A DNA stretch of 64,000 nt from Klebsiella aerogenes (GCA_029027985.1 CP119076.1:1736001-1800000); one strand, 5' to 3'; shown: positions 34,744 to 42,841, numbered from the stretch's first letter. Translations and numbers: made by a program. The notes: a model not told the origin generated them from the sequence alone.

Positions 34744-35085
34744 ATGCATTCAGATTACAAAACTCGCCTTACCGCGCTGACCGATAAATTAACCGATGTG
34801 GTGCTGCAGGAGGCCGACCCGGCTAACTGGCCCGGTGCTGATAAGAAAGTGAGTGAGCTGACGAAGGACGAGCGCGGCGATCGCTACTGGGATAAGAAGA
34901 ACGCGGCGGCATCGCTGACGCTGCTAATCAAAGTGCATTCGCTTATCGGCATGCAAACGCGTGGCGGAACACCTTCTGACAATCCGGGGCAGGATGATGA
35001 AGCATTCGAGCTGGGCCAGCAGGTATCGAAAGCCGAACGCGAAGCGGCCGCCATTATCGAGCGTTTGCAGAAAGGTAAGAAATGA
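34744..35085 (+). CDS. Small terminase subunit, probable
   Basis: The 113-residue helical, charged protein (YKTRLTALTDKLTDVVLQEADPANW...DKKNAAASLTLLIKVHSLIGM) directly precedes the large terminase and overlaps its start by four bases (ATGA). Size, composition and position match small terminases of T7-like phages, which recognise phage DNA and load the motor. Confidence 0.75.
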   Translation: MHSDYKTRLTALTDKLTDVVLQEADPANWPGADKKVSELTKDERGDRYWDKKNAAASLTLLIKVHSLIGMQTRGGTPSDNPGQDDEAFELGQQVSKAEREAAAIIERLQKGKK

Positions 35086-36692
35086 TCTCGTTCCTCGCGT
35101 TCTTCCTGATGTGGGCGGAGCGGATGAACTGGGATGTTCCCGACTGCCACTATCGCGCCTGCCACTGGCTGGAGCATCGCGGTGATCTCGCGGTGCTTCG
35201 CTGTTTTCGTGGCTTTGGTAAATCTACCATCCTCGCGGTGTATAACGCCTGGCGATATTATCAGGACAGGCAATACCGGATCCTGCATCAGTCTGAATCC
35301 GACGGCACAGCGTATAAAACCAGCCGCGATACCCAGAACGTACTGCGCAATCACCCGCTGACAAAAGGCATGCTGCCAGACGGGCAGGGCACTGTCGAGC
35401 AATGGTGGGTAAATGGCGCACTGGATTTGCGTAATGGCAGCATGTACGCCAAAGGCATTCTGTCTAACGTCACTTCAGCACGCGCCAACGAATGCCAGAA
35501 CGATGATGTAGAAGTGCCGCGCAACATCCAGACACCAGAAGCGCGCGAAAAGCTCCGGTACCGGCTCGGCGAGCAAACCCACATCCTGATCCCCGGCGGC
35601 CGCAAACTGTTTATTGGTACACCGCATACCCACGATAGCCTGTATGACGAGAAAGAGGCCGAAGGCGCCGACTGTCTGACCATTAAGTTATTCCGCGATG
35701 AACACCGCATCGAGGCGAAAGACGCCACGCAGCTACGCTACGAAATTCCGTTCCGGCCAGATTATGTTTTCGTAGGTATCCATAAGGCGGCACGGCTACT
35801 TGTCGAGGGCGTTGATTACCAGCTCACCGACACCGGTGTAGCGTTCGCCGCAGCTCCTGATGCGCTTATAGATTTCTATGCAGGCTGCGAATGGCCGGAG
35901 CGCTTTACCCGTGAAGAAATGGAAAAGCGCCGTAGGGAAACGCGCACCATTAACGAATGGGATAGCCAGTACCAGCTGCATAGTAAGCCGGTGGGTGATG
36001 TTCGCCTCGATCCTGAACGTATCCGCGAGTACAACGTCCAGCCTGAAATTCGCTATGCAAACCGTTCCTGCTCGATGTGGCTGGGCCAGACGCAAATCGT
36101 CGGCGCTGTCGCCTGGTGGGATGTGGCCACCGGCAAAGTTAAGGCCGACGCCTCGGCATTTTCTCTGATTTTCACCGACGCGCGCGGGCATCTGTACTGG
36201 CATGTATGCCAGGGGCTCACAGGCGAGCTGGCAGAGTTTGACGACAACGACAAAATCACCGGTGGGCAGGTGATGCAGATTAAAGAGCTGGTGCTGAAGT
36301 ACCAGATCCCGTTGGTGTGCGTAGAGGTAAACGGCCCCGGCAGCTTTGCCGGGAAATTGCTTATTCAGGCACTGAAGGGTACCGGCTGTGGCGTACGGGA
36401 AGAATTCAGCGTCACCAATAAACAAAAACGTATCCTCGATGCATTCGAAGCGCCGCTGTCGTCCCGGTTCCTTTGGGCGCATTCCGATGTGCTCGACGGC
36501 CCGATGTACGACCAGATGCGTGATTTTAACCCGGCGCTGACCAATCAGCCTGATGATTATATCGATTCTGGATCCGGTGCGATCAGCGCTACGCCTGTGC
36601 GTATCGGTAAATTAGTCGGGATTCCGACCGCGCAGGCGCGGGAACATTGGCAACCTAACGATGGCGATTTTTCTGTCGCCGTAGATTACTAG
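35082..36692 (+). CDS. Large terminase (DNA packaging ATPase/nuclease, T7 gp19-like)
   Basis: The 536-residue protein has an N-terminal packaging ATPase: Walker A RCFRGFGKSTI (about residues 41-51), Walker B region ECQNDDVEVPRN, and coupling motif FIGTPHTH. The C-terminal RNase H-like nuclease shows AVAWWDVATGK, VCVEVNGPGSFAGKLL and a final acidic region (QPDDYIDSGSGAISA). It cuts phage concatemers and powers filling of the head. A copy of the repeated late motif lies inside its last codons. Confidence 0.92.
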   Translation: MISFLAFFLMWAERMNWDVPDCHYRACHWLEHRGDLAVLRCFRGFGKSTILAVYNAWRYYQDRQYRILHQSESDGTAYKTSRDTQNVLRNHPLTKGMLPDGQGTVEQWWVNGALDLRNGSMYAKGILSNVTSARANECQNDDVEVPRNIQTPEAREKLRYRLGEQTHILIPGGRKLFIGTPHTHDSLYDEKEAEGADCLTIKLFRDEHRIEAKDATQLRYEIPFRPDYVFVGIHKAARLLVEGVDYQLTDTGVAFAAAPDALIDFYAGCEWPERFTREEMEKRRRETRTINEWDSQYQLHSKPVGDVRLDPERIREYNVQPEIRYANRSCSMWLGQTQIVGAVAWWDVATGKVKADASAFSLIFTDARGHLYWHVCQGLTGELAEFDDNDKITGGQVMQIKELVLKYQIPLVCVEVNGPGSFAGKLLIQALKGTGCGVREEFSVTNKQKRILDAFEAPLSSRFLWAHSDVLDGPMYDQMRDFNPALTNQPDDYIDSGSGAISATPVRIGKLVGIPTAQAREHWQPNDGDFSVAVDY

Positions 36693-36706
36693 CCGCCGGG
36701 GTTCCT
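36614..36706 (+). promoter_or_regulatory. Late promoter motif copy 4 (tail spike), inside the terminase gene
   Basis: AGTCGGGATTCCGACC (36614-36629) is followed after 12 bases by GAACAT (36642-36647), with a start predicted near 36654. GGGAAC (36640-36645), overlapping the -10, can pair with GTTCCT (36701-36706) between the GGGG site and the tail spike AUG. This stem is the weakest of the five. Confidence 0.5.
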
Positions 36707-36710
36707 CACT

Positions 36711-39257
36711 ATGTCGGTACCAAACCAGACACCTTATAACATCTATACAGCCAACGGGCTGACGACGGTATTTGCCTACCAGTTTATGATAATGAATGCT
36801 GGCGATATCGAGGTTTCAATTAACGGAACCCCGCAAACCAGCGGCTATACCGTACAGGGAGCAGGGCAAACTGGCGGGGGGCAGGTGGTATTTATGACGC
36901 CACCGGCAAACGGTTCAGTGGTCATGTTGCTACGTAAATTAGTCATTAAGCGCGATACCGAGTATCAGGATAACGGCGATCTGCTGGCGGAGACTATTAA
37001 CGCCGATTTCGACCGCCTCTGGTTAGCTATGCAGCAGGCGTTTCTTAGCGATAGTCTTTCGCTCAAGCGTCCTTTGCTCGGGGGACCATATAACGCCGGC
37101 GGTCTCAAAATCGTTAACCTGCAAGACCCTACCGGGAAACAGGACGCCGCGACAAAGGGCTGGGTAGACCTTCAGTATTCTGTGCCAACTTCGGAGGCAA
37201 AACAGGCCGCAGCTGAGGCAAAAGAGGCAAGAGACGAAACCCGGGAAATAGCGGATAAGTTCGGTGATGTAGATAGCGCGATAACAGCAGCGGAAAATGC
37301 GCGTGATGAGGCCGAAGCCTCTGCAAGCAGCGCTGCTTCAGATGCAACCCGTGCGGAGGTCGCAGCAACGACAGCTGAAGCTGTTGTGGATGTTGAAGGC
37401 ACTTATCCCGATATCGCAACAGGTATAGCAAATACAGCCGTTGGGAAATACTTTCGCGTTCCTCAGGGTGTTGGTGCGCTACAGGCTTTTTATTACTACC
37501 AGAATAACAACGGGACGGCCCAGCCGGTGGCGGTCTATGCAGGAAAGGCATATTTTGATTTTATTTATTCGATAATATCTGACCGTCTGGATGTGATTAA
37601 TACCCGTACTCTTACGCGTAATGGTGTATCCGGTTTTTCTTTCCCCGTCCTTGCCGCTAATAAACGCGTTGTTGGTTTTAAGGACGATGGCGGAATATGG
37701 GGAGCATATTTAAATTTACCAGGAATTAGCAGTGTCCCGCCGCGCGATGCGCCTCGAATGATCGCTGTCATAAAATCCCTCGCCGATGGAAAAATAGGCA
37801 TAGGGTTTAACCCAAAAACAGGATTAACTTTCGCGCTACTGGATGATGATTCAGTAGCGTATATTGCAGATAAAATCGGTGGTGGTGGAACAACGATCCC
37901 GGATATTCGCGGGGATTGGGGGGCGCGTGTATTTAATCCCCGCAGATATATAGGCGATGATTACAATACTGCATCTGTTCTGGATAAAGGCTCGCGCACG
38001 TTTGATGCGAGACAGTTGCGTGATGGCGTGCAGGATACGCTTGTTATGGCCGCGCCACTGGCTACGGCAATCCGTATTGCATTCGTTTACGGGCAATCAA
38101 ACGCAGGACTTGGGGGGAGCACTGGGCGGCTTGTGAATCTGCCGCCGTGGGCGTTTTCCACCTGGGGCTTCGCTGGCGTGAATGGTTCGAGTCAGCAGGG
38201 CACTGTTCATATGTCTGCAGCATCGCTCACCGACTTTGTACCGGCGCTGGACTACTCTGCTGCACAGTCACCGGCGATCTGCTCTGCATACGGAATCACG
38301 CAGCGTAACGCAGAACTTGGGCGAGATGACCCCGGCTATATTGCCGCAACAGCCTGGCATGGCTCGCAGCCTATTAGCTCATTCTACCCGAACGCGCAGT
38401 CGGGATACTGGAACTACGAGAACGCAGTGACGTTCCTGCAGCGTGCCGCTGCGATTGCTGCGGAATACGGGCGGACAGCCATTCTTGACGTGATGCAATG
38501 GATTCAGGGAGAGGCGGGGCCAACAGGTCGCGATAACTACGCCACTCAGCTGAATGACCTTTTCAACACTATTCTACCCGGGTACAAAGCCGCCACCGGA
38601 CAGGCTAATGATGTTCTGGTTGCTATCTGGCAAACAAACATGTCGAAAGCCGCAAGCGGCGAGAACTACGCCAGTCAGGGGCAATGGGACGTAGCGAACA
38701 GCCGCGCCGATAGTTACCTGGCTGGGCCGATGTATCAGTTTAAATTAGGTGATGAGCCAGGCACTGGCCCCAGCACAGTCCACACTGGCCCAGAAGGGCG
38801 GTTGATGTTGGGAGAAACTTACGCTGACGTTTACTCCAGCATCGTCGATAAAGGGGCGTGGAAACCGGTACAGCCGGTATCTTCCGTACTAACCGGAAAT
38901 GTTGTCGATATTACTTTCGAAGGTACGCCGCTGGATGCCTTTGGCGCAAAACTGGCAATCGATTCAGACTGGGTACCCGATACGCTTAACCACGGCTTTT
39001 CTTTCCCCGGCGCGACCATCACAGCCGTTGAAATAACCGGGGCCAAAACCGTTCGTCTGACGCTTTCGGCAGCGCCGACACAGCGCACTCTACGTTACGC
39101 GATTGACGCATTTGACGATGTGACCTATTGGCCGACACGCCGCGGTAACCTCATGGTCGAAACTGACCGCCGCTCCTGGTGGAACTCGCAGGGAGTGAAT
39201 ATCCCGCGCAACGTTCGCCACTACGCTATTCGTTTTGAAATCACTGTTACGGAGTAA
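36711..39257 (+). CDS. Tail spike/fibre with T7 gp17-like N-terminus and SGNH esterase domain
   Basis: The 848-residue protein has a T7 gp17-like virion-attachment domain (residues 1-150, PYNIYTANGLTTVFAYQF to QDAATKGWVDLQ). A short coiled coil (about 155-225) leads to a middle domain, then an SGNH/sialate O-acetylesterase-like domain with the nucleophile block FVYGQSNAG (about 459), QWIQGEAGP and a C-terminal His in STVHTGPEG. The C-terminal part is beta-rich. It binds the host and probably deacetylates surface polysaccharide, fitting a capsulated Klebsiella-like host. The exact substrate is unknown. Confidence 0.88.
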   Translation: MSVPNQTPYNIYTANGLTTVFAYQFMIMNAGDIEVSINGTPQTSGYTVQGAGQTGGGQVVFMTPPANGSVVMLLRKLVIKRDTEYQDNGDLLAETINADFDRLWLAMQQAFLSDSLSLKRPLLGGPYNAGGLKIVNLQDPTGKQDAATKGWVDLQYSVPTSEAKQAAAEAKEARDETREIADKFGDVDSAITAAENARDEAEASASSAASDATRAEVAATTAEAVVDVEGTYPDIATGIANTAVGKYFRVPQGVGALQAFYYYQNNNGTAQPVAVYAGKAYFDFIYSIISDRLDVINTRTLTRNGVSGFSFPVLAANKRVVGFKDDGGIWGAYLNLPGISSVPPRDAPRMIAVIKSLADGKIGIGFNPKTGLTFALLDDDSVAYIADKIGGGGTTIPDIRGDWGARVFNPRRYIGDDYNTASVLDKGSRTFDARQLRDGVQDTLVMAAPLATAIRIAFVYGQSNAGLGGSTGRLVNLPPWAFSTWGFAGVNGSSQQGTVHMSAASLTDFVPALDYSAAQSPAICSAYGITQRNAELGRDDPGYIAATAWHGSQPISSFYPNAQSGYWNYENAVTFLQRAAAIAAEYGRTAILDVMQWIQGEAGPTGRDNYATQLNDLFNTILPGYKAATGQANDVLVAIWQTNMSKAASGENYASQGQWDVANSRADSYLAGPMYQFKLGDEPGTGPSTVHTGPEGRLMLGETYADVYSSIVDKGAWKPVQPVSSVLTGNVVDITFEGTPLDAFGAKLAIDSDWVPDTLNHGFSFPGATITAVEITGAKTVRLTLSAAPTQRTLRYAIDAFDDVTYWPTRRGNLMVETDRRSWWNSQGVNIPRNVRHYAIRFEITVTE

Positions 39258-39262
39258 TTATT

Positions 39263-40021
39263 ATGGCTGGCATTCAGGTACCAGATGTTTTTAATCATCC
39301 TGATTTACCCCAGGGCGAAAGCGTTGCAGATGCGCTTTTGCTGGATACAGGATTAGATCATTGGTTTCAGTCAGATTATGAATTCGTTACATTGAACGGA
39401 ACAGATATAATCTCGTTTAATGATCGGGTTACTGCTACCGCAAAACTAAATCGTGCAGGAGAGAATAACGGAGCTTCTCTTCTAAATAACCTGTTTAGTG
39501 GTTATCCTGGCGCGCGATTTAACTCCGCAGAGAGCGATCGCTCTATGTTTAACGGTTCAACACCAGATTTAACCCATACTTTCAGCTGGACTGGCATTGC
39601 AACGCTTCGTACCCTGGCTGCGTCCAGCAATTTATGCGGTACGTTTTCTACTTCCACAGTGCGCACAATTATTAACGTCTCGGTTGGTGGAAATAATCCA
39701 GGAAAAATAGCCTTTCTGTACGGAACATCATCCTGTTATGGGCCGGTGTTGGATCTGAATACTCCTTTTGTTTTTGCCTGCGGGTACGATGGAGAAAATA
39801 TTTTTCTTAGGGTAAACGGAGAGACCGTATCTGCTGTGGCTGCTGGTTCTCCCTCGGCTTCACAGTTTGCGCTGGGCGCTTTGCCTGGTGGAGACCAGTT
39901 CTGGAATGGTGATGTAGGCGACTTCTTTATGTGTAATGTTGCGTTAAATGCTCCAGAAGGAGCGGGATTATTGAAGAAATTCATTGAGTATTACAAAACA
40001 ACGTATGGACTCAATCTATAA
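39263..40021 (+). CDS. Lectin-like (LamG/ConA-type) tail-associated protein
   Basis: The 252-residue protein looks like a concanavalin-A/laminin-G-like beta-sandwich. Evidence is FNGSTPDLTHTFSWTGIATLR, TIINVSVGGNNPGKIAFLYG, FACGYDGENIFLRVNGETV and a terminal GDVGDFFMCNVALNAPEGAGLLKKFIEYYKTTYGL, which is common at the end of such domains. It follows the tail spike by five bases and is more AT-rich. It is probably a second receptor-binding protein or a cap on the spike. Confidence 0.7.
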   Translation: MAGIQVPDVFNHPDLPQGESVADALLLDTGLDHWFQSDYEFVTLNGTDIISFNDRVTATAKLNRAGENNGASLLNNLFSGYPGARFNSAESDRSMFNGSTPDLTHTFSWTGIATLRTLAASSNLCGTFSTSTVRTIINVSVGGNNPGKIAFLYGTSSCYGPVLDLNTPFVFACGYDGENIFLRVNGETVSAVAAGSPSASQFALGALPGGDQFWNGDVGDFFMCNVALNAPEGAGLLKKFIEYYKTTYGLNL

Positions 40022-40093
40022 GGTCAGGATTCCGACCTGAGCAACGCCTTACCCTCACATCACTACACACAGTGATCCCCGTGGGGGTAAGGC
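40022..40093 (+). promoter_or_regulatory. Late promoter motif copy 5 with RBS stem (lysis genes)
   Basis: GGTCAGGATTCCGACC (40022-40037) is followed after 12 bases by TACCCT (40050-40055), with a start predicted near 40062. GCCTTACCC (40046-40054) pairs perfectly with GGGTAAGGC (40085-40093), which holds the holin ribosome-binding site and ends at its ATG. Transcripts from the local start lack the 5' arm and could instead form ATCACT/AGTGAT and CCCC/GGGG hairpins. Confidence 0.65.
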
Positions 40094-40324
40094 ATGCGAA
40101 TGAAGAATTTGCCGGATGTGGCGGCGGGAACGTCGTATATAACATCCACCGTAAGCGGCAGCTACTGGTTGCTGCAACTTCTCGATAAGGTAAGTCCCAG
40201 CCAGTGGGCTGCAATCGGTGTTCTGGCCAGTATTGTTTTTGGGTTACTTACCTACCTCACCAATCTGTATTTCAAAATCAAAGACAACCGGCGTAAGGCA
40301 CAGGACTATGAGCAACAGAGCTAA
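40094..40324 (+). CDS. Pinholin, phage P21 S-like class II holin
   Basis: The 76-residue protein closely resembles the P21 pinholin S21. The second membrane span and tail ([42 protein letters not shown]) are nearly the same. Pinholins form small holes that depolarise the membrane and free the SAR endolysin. The start MRM has two ATG codons two residues apart, with an Arg between. This parallels the dual-start antiholin/holin pair of S21. Its ribosome-binding site lies in a perfect 9-bp stem. Confidence 0.88.
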   Translation: MRMKNLPDVAAGTSYITSTVSGSYWLLQLLDKVSPSQWAAIGVLASIVFGLLTYLTNLYFKIKDNRRKAQDYEQQS

Positions 40325-40844
40325 GTTCAGCGCCGCCATGCTGGCGCTTCTGGCCGCTGGCGCGTCAGCGCCGGTGCTATTCGACCAGTTTATTGGTGAA
40401 CGGGAAGGCAACACTTTGACGGCGGTTATCGACCCCGGTGGTGTCTGGTCGATTTGCCGGGGGGTAACGCGCATCGATGGCCGCCCGGTAGTGAAGGGGA
40501 TGAAGTTAACGCAGCGCCAGTGTGACCATTACAATGCAATCGAACGCGATAAGGCGCTGGCGTGGGTACAAAAGAATGTTCATATTCCGCTAACTGAGCC
40601 GCAGAAAGTTGGTATCGCCAGCTTTTGCCCGTACAACATCGGGCCGGGGAAATGCTTTCCATCTACGTTTTATCGCAAGCTGAATGCCGGCGACCGAAAA
40701 GGGGCATGCGCGGAGATCCGGCGCTGGATATTCGACGGCGGCCGTGATTGTCGCTTAACGAAAGGGCAGGCCAACGGCTGTTACGGTCAGGTTGACCGCC
40801 GCGATCAGGAAAGTGCGCTGACGTGCTGGGGGATTTACGAATGA
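40308..40844 (+). CDS. SAR endolysin (R21-type GH24 lysozyme)
   Basis: The 178-residue lysozyme begins [28 protein letters not shown], a weakly hydrophobic signal-arrest-release segment rich in Ala and Gly. The catalytic region reads [24 protein letters not shown]: Glu and Asp are at the expected spacing, but the Thr of the Glu-Asp-Thr triad is Ser. Many Cys residues (C in SICRG, SFCPYN, GKCF, GACAE) fit activation by disulfide exchange. I chose this ATG because it gives the SAR start; the longer frame overlaps the holin gene. Confidence 0.88.
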   Translation: MSNRAKFSAAMLALLAAGASAPVLFDQFIGEREGNTLTAVIDPGGVWSICRGVTRIDGRPVVKGMKLTQRQCDHYNAIERDKALAWVQKNVHIPLTEPQKVGIASFCPYNIGPGKCFPSTFYRKLNAGDRKGACAEIRRWIFDGGRDCRLTKGQANGCYGQVDRRDQESALTCWGIYE

Positions 40845-41197
40845 ATGGCAAAGCGAAATTTATTGCGGGGGTATCGCTGGCGATGGCCGCCGGCATTTTC
40901 TATGCGGGGTATCTGAAAGGCTGGTACGCGCATTCAGAGCACGTAAACAGCCAGGCGAAGAAGCAGGAAAAGAAGCAGGAAAAGGCGGTAGCGACTGGCG
41001 AACAAAAGGCGGCGACGGCGAACGCTGAAGCCAAGGTAATTTACCGTACCGTTTATCGTGATGTGGTGAAATATGTCAACGACCCGAATCATACTAAGTG
41101 CCAGTTTGATCCTGCTGCTGTGCAGCTGCGCCAGCGAGCAATCGACGCGGCCAACAATATCCCCGGATTTGATGAACCCACCATGCAAACTAAGTAA
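40841..41197 (+). CDS. i-spanin Rz
   Basis: The 118-residue protein has an N-terminal membrane span (FIAGVSLAMAAGIFYAGYLKGW), a charged coiled coil (AKKQEKKQEKAVATGEQKAATANAEAKV) and a C-terminal periplasmic end. That is the Rz inner-membrane spanin layout. Its start overlaps the endolysin stop (ATGA). It pairs with the Rz1-like lipoprotein encoded in another frame to fuse inner and outer membranes in the last step of lysis. Confidence 0.8.
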   Translation: MNGKAKFIAGVSLAMAAGIFYAGYLKGWYAHSEHVNSQAKKQEKKQEKAVATGEQKAATANAEAKVIYRTVYRDVVKYVNDPNHTKCQFDPAAVQLRQRAIDAANNIPGFDEPTMQTK

Positions 41198-41312
41198 TGC
41201 AGGTGCTGATAGCGACGCGGATTTGCAGGCAGATACTCAGACGGCGGAGTGCGGGCAGGAGTTGCGAACCAACATTTACCGTTGGCAATCCTGGTACCGC
41301 GCGACTGAATAG
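41073..41312 (+). CDS. o-spanin Rz1-like lipoprotein, overlapping Rz
   Basis: The frame overlaps the end of Rz in a different reading frame, as usual for Rz1. The product starts MSTTRIILSASLILLLCSCASEQ, a lipoprotein signal with lipobox LCSC, and its C-terminal part runs past the Rz stop. The mature protein is about 60 residues. Rz1 sits in the outer membrane and links to Rz. Confidence 0.75.
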   Translation: MSTTRIILSASLILLLCSCASEQSTRPTISPDLMNPPCKLSNAGADSDADLQADTQTAECGQELRTNIYRWQSWYRATE

Positions 41313-41318
41313 AAAATG

Positions 41319-41367
41319 AGTACATAAGTTAGTACATTGTTGAGTGCTTTGTTTTTATATGTACATT
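41319..41367. repeat. Candidate integrase arm-type sites, right end
   Basis: AGTACAT occurs at 41319 and 41331, and TGTACATT at 41360. They match the repeats beside the left attachment core and lie just inside the right core. Confidence 0.55.
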
Positions 41368-41392
41368 AAAATCAATTGATTACTGGTTGATG

Positions 41393-41437
41393 TTAGTAGT
41401 CGTGGAATAAAAATCCGGGATTGGCGCTTTCTTGCAT
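41393..41437 (-). pseudogene. sbcB: Orphaned 5' end of the original sbcB
   Basis: Reading leftward from ATG 41437, the codons give MQESANPGFLFHDY and then a phage-derived TAA. FLFHDY is exactly exonuclease I motif I, which the intact gene at the other end of the prophage also encodes. The host start, promoter and first nine codons were thus cut off by integration. This fragment is divergent from dacD with a 174-bp gap, the natural sbcB/dacD arrangement of E. coli. Excision would restore it. Confidence 0.9.
41396..41407. other. Right attachment core (attR)
   Basis: GTAGTCGTGGAA repeats the left core. On the left of it is phage DNA; on the right are the remaining first codons of the original sbcB. 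Confidence 0.85.
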
Positions 41438-41611
41438 AATCGATTTGTTATCCGTGGTGTCGGGCATTCTTCATGGTAAACGATTTACCGGACCATCAGA
41501 AGGGCAACGACCAGGTGCATCCTCTCTCATGTCATATTTTCTTGCAATTAAACCCTGATCTCTCAGGCGAACTTCCGTAAAAAGGACGGCGAATCTGTAA
41601 ATGTTGAGGAT

Positions 41612-42784
41612 ATGCCGTTGAAAGGCCGTTTTTTATTTGCTGTAACTTTGCTCGCATCGAGCGTTTCCGGCGCTTTTGCCGCCACTGATTTTCCCGTCAC
41701 CGTGACGCCGCCTTCAATTCAGGCTGGAGCGTGGGTGCTGATGGACTATACCACCGGTCAAATCCTGACCGCGGGTAATGAACACCAGCAGCGTAACCCC
41801 GCCAGCCTGACTAAACTCATGACCGGCTATGTTGTTGACCGTGCGATCGACAGCCATCGTATTACCTTTGACGATATGGTGACCGTCGGAAAAGACGCCT
41901 GGGCTAAGGGCAACCCGGTGTTTGACGGATCTTCGCTAATGTTCCTCAAAGCCGGGGACCACGTAAGCGTGCGCGATCTTAGCCGCGGGTTGATCGTTGA
42001 TTCTGGTAATGATGCCTGCGTGGCTCTTGCCGATTATGTCGCTGGTGGTCAGCCGCAGTTTGTGGCGATGATGAACAGCTACGTTGAAAAACTGCATCTG
42101 AAAGACACCCATTTTGAAACCGTTCACGGTCTCGACGCGCCGGGTCAGCACAGTTCCGCCTATGACCTGGCGGTGTTGTCACGGGCGATTATTCACGGCG
42201 AGCCGGCCATCTATCACATGTACAGTGAAAAAAGTCTGACGTGGAACGGCATCACCCAGCAGAACCGCAACGGCTTGCTGTGGGACAAAACCATGAACGT
42301 TGACGGCCTGAAAACTGGCCACACTTCGGGCGCAGGCTTTAACCTGATCGCCTCGGCGGTTGATGGTCAGCGTCGCCTGATTGCCGTGGTGATGGGCGCT
42401 GAAAGCTCGAAAGGGCGTGAAGAGCAGGCGGCCAAGCTGCTGCACTGGGGCCAACAGAACTTTGATACCGTACAGGTACTGCAAAAAGGCAAACAGGTTG
42501 GCGTCGAGCATATCTGGTATGGCGACAAAGAGCAGATCAAACTCGGCACCGATCAGGATTTCTGGCTAGCGATTCCGAAATCTGAAGTACCGCGCATCAA
42601 AGCGAAATATGTCCTTGATACTAAAGATCTGGAGGCGCCGATCGCCGCCAACCAACGGGTGGGTGAAATCTCGTTGTACGACGGCGATAAAGTGGTTGCG
42701 CACTGGCCGTTGGTAACCCTTGAAAGCGTCGGCAAGGGCGGGATGTTCTCGCGTCTGAGCGACTATCTGCATCACGGTATTTAA
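41612..42784 (+). CDS. dacD: D-alanyl-D-alanine carboxypeptidase DacD (PBP6b)
   Basis: The 390-residue low-molecular-weight penicillin-binding protein has a signal peptide (MPLKGRFLFAVTLLASSVSGAFAA), the SxxK active site SLTK, SGN in DSGNDACVA, and KTG in LKTGHTSG. A C-terminal beta domain ends in an amphipathic membrane anchor (GMFSRLSDYLHHGI). It trims the terminal D-Ala of peptidoglycan pentapeptides in the periplasm. In E. coli it is the neighbour of sbcB and sbmC, as here. A strong terminator follows. Confidence 0.92.
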   Translation: MPLKGRFLFAVTLLASSVSGAFAATDFPVTVTPPSIQAGAWVLMDYTTGQILTAGNEHQQRNPASLTKLMTGYVVDRAIDSHRITFDDMVTVGKDAWAKGNPVFDGSSLMFLKAGDHVSVRDLSRGLIVDSGNDACVALADYVAGGQPQFVAMMNSYVEKLHLKDTHFETVHGLDAPGQHSSAYDLAVLSRAIIHGEPAIYHMYSEKSLTWNGITQQNRNGLLWDKTMNVDGLKTGHTSGAGFNLIASAVDGQRRLIAVVMGAESSKGREEQAAKLLHWGQQNFDTVQVLQKGKQVGVEHIWYGDKEQIKLGTDQDFWLAIPKSEVPRIKAKYVLDTKDLEAPIAANQRVGEISLYDGDKVVAHWPLVTLESVGKGGMFSRLSDYLHHGI

Positions 42785-42810
42785 CGCTGCGCAACGCGTG
42801 ATGCCAACCA

Positions 42811-42841
42811 GGCCTGCCGCATGCTGCGGCGGGCCTTTTTT
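42811..42841 (+). terminator. Terminator of dacD
   Basis: GGCCTGCCGC and GCGGCGGGCC pair (one bulge) around ATGCT and are followed by TTTTTT. Confidence 0.8.

Larger units (their letters stand above)
4745..41407. mobile_element. Complete temperate podovirus-type prophage integrated in sbcB
   Basis: The element is bounded by a 12-bp direct repeat, GTAGTCGTGGAA. It contains a tyrosine integrase at its left end, a cI/cro switch, replication and recombination genes, a T7-like virion module, terminase, tail spike and lysis genes. No obvious gene decay is visible. The order is integrase, leftward early operon, repressor, rightward replication genes, late genes, lysis, right attachment site. The combination of a T7-type virion with a lambdoid-style switch, a RecE-like nuclease and P21-type lysis genes shows mosaic origin. 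sbcB is a known insertion site for Shiga-toxin phages in E. coli (established knowledge), but this phage is otherwise unlike those. Confidence 0.93.

Noticed and set aside
4970..41197. T7-type single-subunit RNA polymerase expected with a T7-like virion
   Set aside because: No such gene is present; the only polymerase is family A DNA polymerase, so late transcription must use the host enzyme.
4819..41367. Alternative attachment core TTATATGTA seen near both ends
   Set aside because: It is shorter, AT-rich and outside sbcB; the GTAGTCGTGGAA core is longer and explains the split gene exactly.
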